Shown here: positions 52,667-59,737 of the stretch, piece by piece
Layout of the letters: each line of letters begins with the position of its first letter
Numbering within the stretch: the first letter of the stretch is position 1
Source of the DNA: Candidatus Latescibacterota bacterium
Lineage (GTDB): Bacteria > Latescibacterota > UBA2968 > UBA8231
DNA: 59,737 nucleotides
NCBI GenBank assembly: GCA_009691525.1
Contig: SICG01000004.1
Coordinates: 1-59,737 of the forward strand
Direction: 5' to 3'
Position numbers and translations under genes: made by a program
Notes under the pieces: generated by a model
What the model was told of the DNA's origin: nothing
Database searches by the model: none
What the model saw: the letters and a program-made list of their open reading frames with translations, nothing else

Positions 52667-55401
52667 GCGCAACAACCCAGCCCGGTTCCCCCCTGCCCAC
52701 CCTGACCCTCGACGGCGAGCAGGTGGAATTCGCCCCTGGCGAAACCCTCTACGAGGTGGCCCGCCGGCACCAGACCCAAATCCCCACCCTCTGCTATGAC
52801 CCGCGTCTGGAACCCTTCGGTTCCTGCCGGCTCTGTGCGGTGGAGGTGGAGGGGGCCCGCGCCCCGGTGGCCTCCTGCACCACCGTGGCCGTGGCCGGGA
52901 TGAAGGTGTGCACGGTCACGCCACAGTTGGAGCAGCACCGCCGCACCCTGCTGGAAATGGTGGCCTCCGAGAACCGCCAGGTCGATGTGGACCCCCTCAG
53001 CGGCAGCGCCTCCCAGGAGTTGAAAACCCTGGTGGACCGCTACGGGGCGCGCACCGGCCGTTTTGCCGGCGCCCACTCGGGCCATAGCAAGACCGAGGAC
53101 GACAACCCCTTCATCCTGCGCGACTACGACCAGTGTATCTCCTGCTACCGCTGTGTGCGGGTATGCGCCGAGCAGGAGGGCGACCACGCCATCGACATTG
53201 CCAACCGGGGTTTCCACTCCCAGATCACCACCGAGTTCGACCAGTTGCTCAAGAACTCCTCCTGCACCTTCTGCGGCCAGTGTGTGCAGACCTGCCCCAC
53301 CGGCGCCTTGTCCGACAGGAAGGCCCTGCGCGCTGCCCCCCTGCCCGAGCCCATCGAAAAGACCCGCACCACCTGCCCCTACTGCGGGGTGGGTTGCTCG
53401 ATGGACATCCTCACCAAGGGCGAAAAGATGGTGGGCATCCAGCCGGCCATGGACGGTCCCGCCAACCTGGGGGCCCTGTGCGTCAAGGGGCAGTTCGCCT
53501 ATGACTTTGTCCAGCACCGCGAGCGGCTTAAGACCCCGCTGGTGCGGGGCGAGGACGGCCAGTTGCACCCGGCTTCCTGGGATGAGGCTCTGGACCGGGC
53601 CGCAGATGGCTTCCGCAAGGCCTCTGAGCGGCACGGCCGGCACAGCATCTTCGGCATCGCCTCGGGACGGGCACCCAACGAGGCGGCCTATGCCATGCAG
53701 AAGTTTATCCGGGCCGGATATGGGACCCACCACATAGACAACTGCAGCCGTGCCTGACACGCGCCAACGGTTGCCGGTCTGGCAGCCACCATCGGTCGCG
53801 GCGCAATGTCGAATCCCCTGGCGGACATGGAAAAGCCGGATGTGTTTTTCTGCATCGGCACCAACATGACCGAATGCCACCCCGTGGCCGCCACCCGCCT
53901 CAAGAAAGCGTTGGCTCGGGGTGCCAAACTGATCGTCGCCGATCCCCGGCGCATTCCTCTGGCAGAGATGGCCGACCTGTATCTGCCCCTGAGGGTGGGT
54001 TCGGACGTGGCCCTGCTCCTCAGCATGGCCCACGTGATCGCCCGCGAGGGGCTGGTGGACGCTCGCTTCATCGAGGATCGCACCCTGCACGGTCAGGAGT
54101 TTCTAACGCATGTGGCCCAATTCACCCCCCAATGGGCCGAGGCCATCACCGGGGTGCCGGCCGCCGACATCGAGCAAGCTGCCCTCTGGTACGGGAGGAC
54201 TGATAAGGGGGCCATCTACTACACCCTGGGCATCACCGAACACATCTGCGGGGTGGACAACGTACAGAGCCTGTGCAACCTGGCGCTGATGACCGGCAAC
54301 CTCGGCCGCGAGGGCACCGGCATCAATCCGCTGCGCGGTCAGAACAATATCCAGGGGGCCGGCGACTGCGGGGCCGTACCGGCCAACTTCCCCGGCTTCC
54401 AACCCGGCAGCGACCCGGCCAGCCAGGCCAAGTTCAAGGTCTTGTACGGCCGCGAGGTGGACCTGGACCGGGGCATGACCAAGGTCACGGCGCTAGATCG
54501 GTGCGGCGACCAGATCCGCGCCATGCTCATCGACGGCGAGAACACCCTGGTCTCAGACCCCGACCGCCAGCACTGTGAACACGCCCTGCGCAGCCTCGAC
54601 CACTTGGTGCTCATCGACATCTTCCCTACCGAGACCACCGACCTGGCCCACGTGGTGCTGCCGGCCACCGCCTGGGGCGAGACCGAGGGCACCTGCACCA
54701 ACACCGAAAGGCGGGTGCAGCGCCTGCGCGCCGCCGTGCCACCCCAGGGCGAAGCGATGCCAGATTGGTGGATCGTCTCCCAGATCGCCCGCCGGCTGGA
54801 GATCCCCGGTTTCGCGTTCAACTCGGCAAAGGAAGTGTTCGAGGAATTGTGCAGCCTCTCCCCCATCTACGCCGGCCTGAGCTGGGAGCGGGTGGACAAG
54901 GGCGAGTACCAATGGCCGGTGCCTACCAAAGACCACCCCGGCACCCCCATTCTCCATCAGGGCGAATTCAAGAATGGTCGCGGCCTGTTCAAGATGATAA
55001 ACTACCGCGACCCGGCGGAAACCGTCAGTCCCGAGTTTCCCGTCTGGTTGACCACTGGCCGGCGCCTGCACTCGTACCACACCCGCACCCAGACCGGCAG
55101 GGCCCAGGGCATCGACTACTTCCTCTCGGAGGAATCCCTCGAAGTCCACCCCGAGGATGCCCGTGAATGGGGCCTGGCAGAGGGCAGCTGGTGCCGCATG
55201 GCCAGCCCGCGCGGGGCCATCCAGCTCAAGGTACGCACCACCCGGCGCTCGCCGCGGGGTACGGTCTTTGCCAGTTTCTCTTTTAACGAGGCCCCGGTGA
55301 ACATGCTCACCGGCTCGGGGTACGATCCCGTCACCCAGACCGCCGAACTCAAGGTCTGCCCGGTGCGCCTCGAACCCATCCTCACACCAGAGACGATCTG
55401 A
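52663..55401 (+). CDS. fdhF: selenocysteine-containing formate dehydrogenase catalytic subunit
   Basis: 912 residues if TGA 53755-53757 is read as selenocysteine (residue 365). Domains: N-terminal 2Fe-2S (cysteines in CYDPRLEPFGSCRLCAVE and VASC, 1-90), two 4Fe-4S ferredoxin sites (CISCYRCVRVC, CTFCGQCVQTCP, 150-220), the catalytic 4Fe-4S (CPYCGVGC plus ALCVKG, 240-275), Mo-bisPGD core, and C-terminal dinucleotide-binding domain (LTTGRRLHSYHTRTQTGR). DNCSRA-U-HAPTVAGLAA aligns with the active-site Cys/Sec of FDHs, and a bSECIS hairpin follows. It oxidises formate to CO2, or the reverse. The His-Cys3 cluster motif usual between the 2Fe-2S and ferredoxin parts is missing. Treating this as two genes would be wrong. 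Confidence 0.93.
53755..53787 (+). promoter_or_regulatory. bacterial SECIS element with its UGA-Sec codon
   Basis: TGA at 53755-53757, then 11 nt, then a 7-bp stem GGTTGCC (53769-53775) and GGCAGCC (53781-53787; one G-U pair) closing the loop GGTCT. In E. coli fdhF the UGA is likewise followed after 11 nt by GGTTGC and a GGTCT loop, where SelB contacts G and U. Position, loop and spacing all agree. Confidence 0.9.
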
Positions 55402-55403
55402 CC

Positions 55404-56129
55404 ATGTTTGGAACCATCCGCAATGCGCAGGGTGAAAAACTCGACTACACCTTCCACCCCGGCAGCGCCGCATCCAAGGTCATCGTAGTCCTGGGCCACG
55501 GAGTCACCGGCAACAAGGACCGCGCCTTTGTGATGGCCCTCGCCGAGGGGCTCGCTACTGCCGGCATCCCGGCTCTGCGCTTCTCCTTCTCGGGCAACGG
55601 CGCTTCCGAAGGCCGCTTTGTCGATTCCACCATCACCAAGGAAGTTGCCGATCTGGGTGCGGTGCTCGATGCGCTCAAAGGCCACACCCTGGGCTACGTG
55701 GGCCACAGCATGGGTGGGGCCGTGGGCGTGCTGCGGGCCAGCCAGGATGCGCGAATTGGCTTCCTGGTCTCCTTGGCCGGCATGGTCCATACCGCGGATT
55801 TTGCCCAACGCGAGTTCGGCATGGTCACCCCTGGCGGGAGCTTTATGTGGGACGACGAGTCCTGCCCGCTCTCGCAGGCGTACATGGACGACCTAACTGG
55901 AATCGTCAGCGTGGTGGACCACGCTCCCGCCATCCGCGTGCCCTGGCTCCTGGTCCACGGCAACGAGGACGATGTAGTGCCCCTGCAGGACTCCCGCGAC
56001 ATGCTCGCCCGCGCCAACGCCCCAAAGGAACTCTGCGAGATCCCCGGCGCCGGCCACGTCTTCAGCGGCGAGGCCACGGCGGTGATGGTGGAGAAGGTGG
56101 TGGGTTGGGTGAAAGGCCAGATCGGTTAA
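55404..56129 (+). CDS. alpha/beta hydrolase family protein
   Basis: 241 residues, two bases after the formate dehydrogenase stop. Oxyanion turn LGHGVTGNKD, nucleophile Ser in VGHSMGGAVG near 100, acid Asp in HGNEDDVVP near 190, and His in GAGHVFSG near 212: a complete triad. Similar to cytosolic serine esterases/acylhydrolases. No signal peptide. The link to formate metabolism is positional only; S-formylglutathione hydrolase-type activity is conceivable but the motifs do not show it. Confidence 0.85.
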   Translation: MFGTIRNAQGEKLDYTFHPGSAASKVIVVLGHGVTGNKDRAFVMALAEGLATAGIPALRFSFSGNGASEGRFVDSTITKEVADLGAVLDALKGHTLGYVGHSMGGAVGVLRASQDARIGFLVSLAGMVHTADFAQREFGMVTPGGSFMWDDESCPLSQAYMDDLTGIVSVVDHAPAIRVPWLLVHGNEDDVVPLQDSRDMLARANAPKELCEIPGAGHVFSGEATAVMVEKVVGWVKGQIG

Positions 56130-57079
56130 GGCACTGATAGCGCCTGACCCAGTGCCCGCAGCAACGATGCCTCTCCCGGGGCATCTTGTCCCAACTCCCA
56201 GACCATGATCCCCCCCAGCCCCTTTTCGTGGGCGAAACGCGTTTTGCGCTGCAAGGTCTGCGGCCCGTTGAAGTAGTAGCCGCCCGCCTCGTCCACCTCG
56301 GGCCCAGGTTTGAACTGGGCGTGGAGCTGCGCATAGGTCAGGGCTTCGTCGAAGGCCTCGGGTTTCCTCCCATAAAAAGGCACCCCCAGCCAGATCTTGG
56401 CCGCCGGCACCCCCCGGTCGAGCAAGCGCTGCACGTCGGCCACGGCTGACTCGTAGGTGGAATGCCGGCCCGGATTGTCATAGGCCATCAGGTGGAGGCG
56501 GTCCAAGTGCTGGTACACCGCGTCGGGCAGGTCCTGCCAGGGGGCCAGCGCCGAACTCAGTTGCAGGCCAGCCGGGGTAAAAACCTGGGAGATCTCCCCC
56601 AAGAGCAGACCGAAATTCTGTGCTTCCCCCTGGTCCTTGGGATGCTCCCAGTCCAGATCCACCCCGTCGAAACCCTGTTCCTGGCAAAAGGCCACCAACC
56701 CCTGGCCAAAGCGCTGGCGCGCCGACGGATCGGCGGCTAGGGCGGGAAATCCCGCCGATCTATCCCACCCTCCTACACTCAGCAAGAGCAGACAGCCCTG
56801 CTGGGCCTTGAGCTGCCGGCCACGTTCCAGGGCCCAGACCGGCAGGCGCGCCAGATCTAGCGCCCCCTGAGGTGTGGCCTCTGCCGAGAAGAGAACCAGC
56901 ACATCGAAGCCAGCCTTGGGGGCCGGGACGAAATCCGCCAGTCGGTAATCGGGCAAGTAACCGGTCACCTGTACCCTCGACATGGTCCCCTCCTCGGTAT
57001 CGGACGGCGCCTTCATCCTCTCCCCCGCGCAGGCACAGACCAGCCCTAGGCAACAGAGGAAGAACAACAGCCCCTTCAC
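56126..57079 (-). CDS. GH18 family (chitinase-like) lipoprotein
   Basis: 317 residues from GTG 57079. Lipoprotein-type signal (LLFFLCCLGLVCAC). GH18 barrel: TGYLPDYRLADF first strand, LLLSVGGWD third strand, and the catalytic motif DGVDLDWEHP near 140 with the acid Glu. HLMAYDNPG and GIMVWELGQDAP are the later strands. Hydrolyses beta-1,4-GlcNAc linkages or is a GH18-like binder. It overlaps the upstream sugar isomerase-like gene by 4 nt (GTGA). Confidence 0.88.
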   Translation of the reverse strand: MKGLLFFLCCLGLVCACAGERMKAPSDTEEGTMSRVQVTGYLPDYRLADFVPAPKAGFDVLVLFSAEATPQGALDLARLPVWALERGRQLKAQQGCLLLLSVGGWDRSAGFPALAADPSARQRFGQGLVAFCQEQGFDGVDLDWEHPKDQGEAQNFGLLLGEISQVFTPAGLQLSSALAPWQDLPDAVYQHLDRLHLMAYDNPGRHSTYESAVADVQRLLDRGVPAAKIWLGVPFYGRKPEAFDEALTYAQLHAQFKPGPEVDEAGGYYFNGPQTLQRKTRFAHEKGLGGIMVWELGQDAPGEASLLRALGQALSVP

Positions 57080-57936
57080 GGTACGAGACTATTCCAGACT
57101 TTCTCGATCTCTGCCCGGGCCACAATCGCGTCCTTCCAGACATCGGGGAAACACTCCAGCGCGTACCCCGAGCCCTGCGGCCCCAGCTCGATCACCGCCC
57201 AGAGTTCCTGGCCCTTTTTAGCCCCCTGGAGCCAGGCCGCCAGCATCGGCTTGAGGAAGTTGTCGCGCCAGAGCACAAAGTCGCGGTCCAGTTTGCCCCG
57301 ACCGTTGGTGATGGGGGTCTGGCAGTGGCTGCCGGTGAAGGTGCGGAGGTGGATCATCTCGCCCTTTTGCAATAGGTCGAGGCGGTACTCGGCAATGCGC
57401 TCCCAGTAGGTGGCCGGCCGCAACTGCTTGATGATGGCCGGATGGGAATGGTCAAAGTTCACCCGCAGGGACTCCCGGTAACGTTTCTCGTACTGAGCGG
57501 CCAGGGCCAGGGCCTTTTCCGGGGTCTCGGTGACCGTATCGCGGTGCCACTCGATGGCCGGCTTGATGCCCAGAGCCTTGCCGGCCTGCATCACGGCGCG
57601 GGCCACGGGCACCGCCTTGGCAACGGGGGTGTCGTGGTCGCAGAGCTGCACGTTGACGTGTATGGCGCCGGCTTCCTTGAAGGCCTTCAATTTGGGTTCG
57701 GCCTCCCCCACCTCGCCCACATCCACCCCGCCGATCAGGGCCATGTCATTTTCGCGCAACGCCTGGACCAGTTCGGGCACCACCCCGGCACTCATGCCGA
57801 CAAATCCCGCCTTCTTGGCCTGCTTCACCTTCTTCTTCCAGGACCACTGCTTCTCCGCCGAGGGGTAGTTGGTCAGGGACCAGGCAGCGGCGACCAAGTG
57901 GAGCTGGGGTTTGTCCGACTTCTTCTTTGCAGCCAT
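57076..57936 (-). CDS. sugar phosphate isomerase/epimerase-like TIM barrel (AP endonuclease 2 family)
   Basis: 286 residues. Xylose-isomerase-like barrel with metal-type residues in PAIEWHRDT near 127, VNFDHSHPA near 160, IHLRTFTG near 195 and ELGPQGSGY near 248. Many such proteins act on keto-sugars or inosose. Lys-rich N-terminus without signal peptide. Coupled to the GH18 gene, so it may process the released sugar. Confidence 0.75.
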   Translation of the reverse strand: MAAKKKSDKPQLHLVAAAWSLTNYPSAEKQWSWKKKVKQAKKAGFVGMSAGVVPELVQALRENDMALIGGVDVGEVGEAEPKLKAFKEAGAIHVNVQLCDHDTPVAKAVPVARAVMQAGKALGIKPAIEWHRDTVTETPEKALALAAQYEKRYRESLRVNFDHSHPAIIKQLRPATYWERIAEYRLDLLQKGEMIHLRTFTGSHCQTPITNGRGKLDRDFVLWRDNFLKPMLAAWLQGAKKGQELWAVIELGPQGSGYALECFPDVWKDAIVARAEIEKVWNSLVP

Positions 57937-58017
57937 ACGTTCTTCTCCGCGAAAGGGAAGGGGGATGGTACCCTAAACGAATCAGATTTCAGTCAAATAC
58001 CGCCGGGCAGGATAAGC

Positions 58018-58518
58018 TCAGCTCCCTACCCGTGGGTCGGAATTTTCGAGCACCTTCTGGGTCTGGCGCTCCCGGTACTCGCGCCAGGCCTGGCGATAAT
58101 GGGGATACTTGTTGCCCAGAATCGCCGTTGCCAGCAACGCGGCGTTCACGGCCCCGGCCCGGCCAATGGCCAGGGTGCCTACGGGCACACCGGCCGGCAT
58201 CTGCACCATAGACAAGAGCGAATCCATGCCGTTGAGGGCCTTGGATTCCATCGGCACGCCCAGTACCGGCAGGCAAGTGAAGGCCGCGAACACCCCGGCC
58301 AGATGGGCGGCTCCGCCGGCTGCGGCGATGATCACCTCCAGACCCCGCTCCTCTGCGGTGCGGGCATAATCGGCGGCCTGCTCCGGGGTGCGGTGCGCCG
58401 AGAGCACCAGGGCCTCGCAGGGCACCCCCAGACCTTCGAGGGTCTCCACCGCATGGCTCATGGTCTCCCAGTCGGAGCGAGATCCCATGACGACTCCCAC
58501 CAAAATCTTGTCGGACAT
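58018..58518 (-). CDS. purE: N5-carboxyaminoimidazole ribonucleotide mutase
   Basis: 166 residues from ATG 58518 with AGGAGAAAG upstream. MGSRSDWETM, LSAHRTPEQA, AAAGGAAHLAGV and MPAGVPVGTLAI are the PurE active-site segments; the His in SAHR moves CO2 in the N5-CAIR to CAIR step of purine synthesis. The residues fit class I PurE, which normally works with PurK, but purK is not adjacent. Monocistronic or with the fdhD gene upstream (31 nt). Confidence 0.95.
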   Translation of the reverse strand: MSDKILVGVVMGSRSDWETMSHAVETLEGLGVPCEALVLSAHRTPEQAADYARTAEERGLEVIIAAAGGAAHLAGVFAAFTCLPVLGVPMESKALNGMDSLLSMVQMPAGVPVGTLAIGRAGAVNAALLATAILGNKYPHYRQAWREYRERQTQKVLENSDPRVGS

Positions 58519-58549
58519 TTTCTTTCTCCTGTGTTTGAGGGCCCCGTCC

Positions 58550-59383
58550 TCAGGCGATGAGGCGGGCCTCCCCGCTGTACACGTTGGCACCCTGGCCGCG
58601 CAGAAACCCCACCAGGGTCATGCCGCTTTCCCTGGCCAACTCCACTGCCAGGGTCGAAGGGGCCGAGACCGCCGCCACCAGGGCGATGCCGGCCATCAGG
58701 GCTTTTTGCACAATCTCGAAACTGGCCCGGCCGCTGACCATCAGGACTGCCCGGTCAGGCAGGGGCCGGCCGGCTCGAACAAAAGATCCCACCACCTTGT
58801 CCACCGCGTTGTGCCGGCCCACGTCTTCGCGCAGCACCAGCAGTTCACCCTCTAAATCAAAGAGAGCTGCCGCGTGCAGCGACCCGGTGCGGGCGAAGAC
58901 CGCCTGGGCCTGCCGGAGCTTCTCGTCGAGGGTGTAGAGCACGGCTCGATGCAGGCAAAAGTCCCCCACCAACACCGGGGCCTGGGCCCGGATGGCCTCG
59001 ATACTGGCTTTGCCGCAGATCCCACAACTGGAGGTGGCGTAGAAGTTGCGCCGAAAACGCTCCAGGTCAAAGTCTACGCCCTCCGAGAGCCTCACCTCCA
59101 CCACGTTTTCCAGGTTTGGCGGCTGGGCCGTGGGGCAATAGGAGAGGGCCCCCAGGTCCTGGGGCCGGCGGATCATGCCCTCGGTATACAAAAACCCGGC
59201 CACCAGATCGAAGTCGTCGCAGGGGGTGCGCATCAGCACCGCCACTGCTTGGCCGCCGATGCGGACTTCCAGGGGTTCTTCCACGGTGAGCAGGTCCTGG
59301 CGCAACTCGCTCTCTGCCCCCTGGAGGCGGAGGATGGACTGGGGGCGCAGGCGTTCAAGGGGCTGTACGGCGATCTCTTCCAC
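58550..59383 (-). CDS. fdhD: formate dehydrogenase accessory sulfurtransferase
   Basis: 277 residues from GTG 59383. Catalytic cysteines in SSCGICGKAS near 116 (C-G-x-C), GEDVGRHN (here LREDVGRHNAVDK) near 175, and FLYTEGMI near 64. FdhD passes sulfur from IscS to the Mo-bisPGD cofactor, which is required for formate dehydrogenase activity. This matches the selenocysteine FDH 3 kb away on the other strand. Confidence 0.94.
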   Translation of the reverse strand: MEEIAVQPLERLRPQSILRLQGAESELRQDLLTVEEPLEVRIGGQAVAVLMRTPCDDFDLVAGFLYTEGMIRRPQDLGALSYCPTAQPPNLENVVEVRLSEGVDFDLERFRRNFYATSSCGICGKASIEAIRAQAPVLVGDFCLHRAVLYTLDEKLRQAQAVFARTGSLHAAALFDLEGELLVLREDVGRHNAVDKVVGSFVRAGRPLPDRAVLMVSGRASFEIVQKALMAGIALVAAVSAPSTLAVELARESGMTLVGFLRGQGANVYSGEARLIA

Positions 59384-59457
59384 GGACCTTCTATTGCTGA
59401 GAGAGGTGCCCCAATTTATACTGTCTTATCCCGCCCATCAACCCCCGGGATCCGCCC

Positions 59458-59737
59458 ATGCGCCTGACCTTTGAAGAAGGCACCCTGCTCTTGCGCGATT
59501 TTGGCGCCGGCGACCCGGTTCCCCCGCCCTTTGTCTGGGATGCGCGGGTGGACCACTGGCGGGTTCGGGATCTGCTTTATCGGGTTGTTGAGGATTTCGA
59601 CTTTGTGATCGAAGCGCTGGAGGTCGCCAAGGATCATGTGCACTTGTTCTTGTCGTTTCCGCCCCGCTATTCGATTTCCAAGGTGGTGGGGATGCTGAAG
59701 AGCATCTCTGCGAGTCGTGTTTTCCAGGAACACCCGG
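59458..59737 (+). CDS. helicase N-terminus fused in frame to an IS200/IS605 TnpA fragment (runs off the window)
   Basis: Open from ATG 59458 to the window end (93 codons). Residues 1-36 (RLTFEEGTLLLRDF...PPPFVWDARVDHWRV) resemble the N-terminus of XPB/Ssl2-like DEAD helicases. From residue 37 the same frame reads DLLYRVVEDFDFVIEALEVA, then KDHVHLFLSFPPRYSISKVV, then GMLKSISASRVFQ, i.e. an IS200/IS605-type TnpA from its second strand on, with the HUH motif H60-V61-H62 intact. The first about 40 TnpA residues are missing and the catalytic Tyr would lie beyond the window. Confidence 0.7.
   Translation, partial: MRLTFEEGTLLLRDFGAGDPVPPPFVWDARVDHWRVRDLLYRVVEDFDFVIEALEVAKDHVHLFLSFPPRYSISKVVGMLKSISASRVFQEHP

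Noticed and set aside
53755..53757. TGA in fdhF as an ordinary nonsense mutation
   Set aside because: It is at the exact Cys/Sec site, the downstream frame is fully conserved, and a SECIS hairpin follows at the right spacing.
52627..54090. A long open frame on the minus strand (about 490 codons) across the FDH genes
   Set aside because: It lies antisense to clearly conserved FDH domains, has Gly/His-rich low-complexity composition and no motif; long antisense frames are expected in GC-rich coding DNA.
1..59737. CRISPR arrays, rRNA and tRNA genes
   Set aside because: No regularly spaced direct repeats, no rRNA-like stretches, and no T-loop plus acceptor pairing were found in the intergenic regions.
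1..59737. Apparent abundance of GGTACC and GGGTAC
   Set aside because: A rough count of GGTACC is close to that expected for the base composition; GGGTAC mostly reflects Gly-Tyr codon pairs. No strand or position bias seen by eye.

Overview
The window is GC-rich, gene-dense bacterial DNA from a diderm. An Omp85-type barrel, a second outer-membrane barrel and lipoprotein signals all point to an outer membrane. The gene mix is five Gfo/Idh/MocA oxidoreductases, two PhyH-type dioxygenases, CocE and S9 hydrolases, glycosidase-like TIM barrels and a galactonate-dehydratase-like enolase. That mix resembles uncultured polymer- and polyol-degrading lineages such as Latescibacterota or Poribacteria. 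This placement is inferred from gene content only; no rRNA or other marker lies in the window.

Layout. 70-4310 (minus): sugar/polyol operon (Gfo/Idh, PhyH, inositol-phosphatase family, glycosidase-like barrel). 4440-6157 (plus): a DUF5069-like protein with its own promoter and terminator, then an M20 deacylase. 6306-10005 (minus): aspartate-family amino-acid operon hom - phosphoglycerate-mutase-like candidate homoserine kinase - lysC. 10646-14090 (plus): PhyH, cation/proton antiporter, amidohydrolase. 14083-19578: a decayed sigma-54 activator facing a near-consensus sigma-54 promoter that leads into an Omp85 / acyltransferase / MFS operon. 19587-26949 (minus): CocE hydrolase, S9 peptidase, two Gfo/Idh proteins, CBS protein, Zn-alcohol dehydrogenase. 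27049-29672 (plus): glycosidase-like barrel plus Gfo/Idh. 29701-32465 (minus): di-heme oxidoreductase, Rieske protein and outer-membrane barrel. 32611-34925 (plus): enolase-superfamily dehydratase and M20 peptidase. 35000-36000: small decayed island with a gutted RelE-like toxin and an intact antitoxin. 36228-41442: polar amino-acid ABC transporter (SBP-permease fusion), class III aminotransferase, frameshifted amidase. 41439-46742 (minus): methyltransferase, flippase, TMTC-like membrane/TPR protein, SDR. 46867-50927: small coiled-coil protein, Gfo/Idh, Rieske-FAD reductase, CtaA. 51002-55401 (plus): NAD-linked formate dehydrogenase made of a NuoE-NuoF fusion and a catalytic subunit. 55404 to the end: hydrolase, GH18 protein, sugar isomerase, purE, fdhD, and an edge gene that fuses a helicase N-terminus to an IS200/IS605 TnpA fragment.

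The most informative result is that the formate dehydrogenase catalytic subunit is one gene interrupted by an in-frame TGA at the active-site Cys/Sec position. The TGA is followed at the right spacing by a bacterial SECIS hairpin very like that of E. coli fdhF, so this is a selenoprotein. fdhD, needed for formate dehydrogenase maturation, lies 3 kb away. The window also carries several broken reading frames. Some sit in homopolymers and could be base-calling errors. Others, namely the sigma-54 activator lacking its Walker A region and the toxin lacking its middle, need real deletions.
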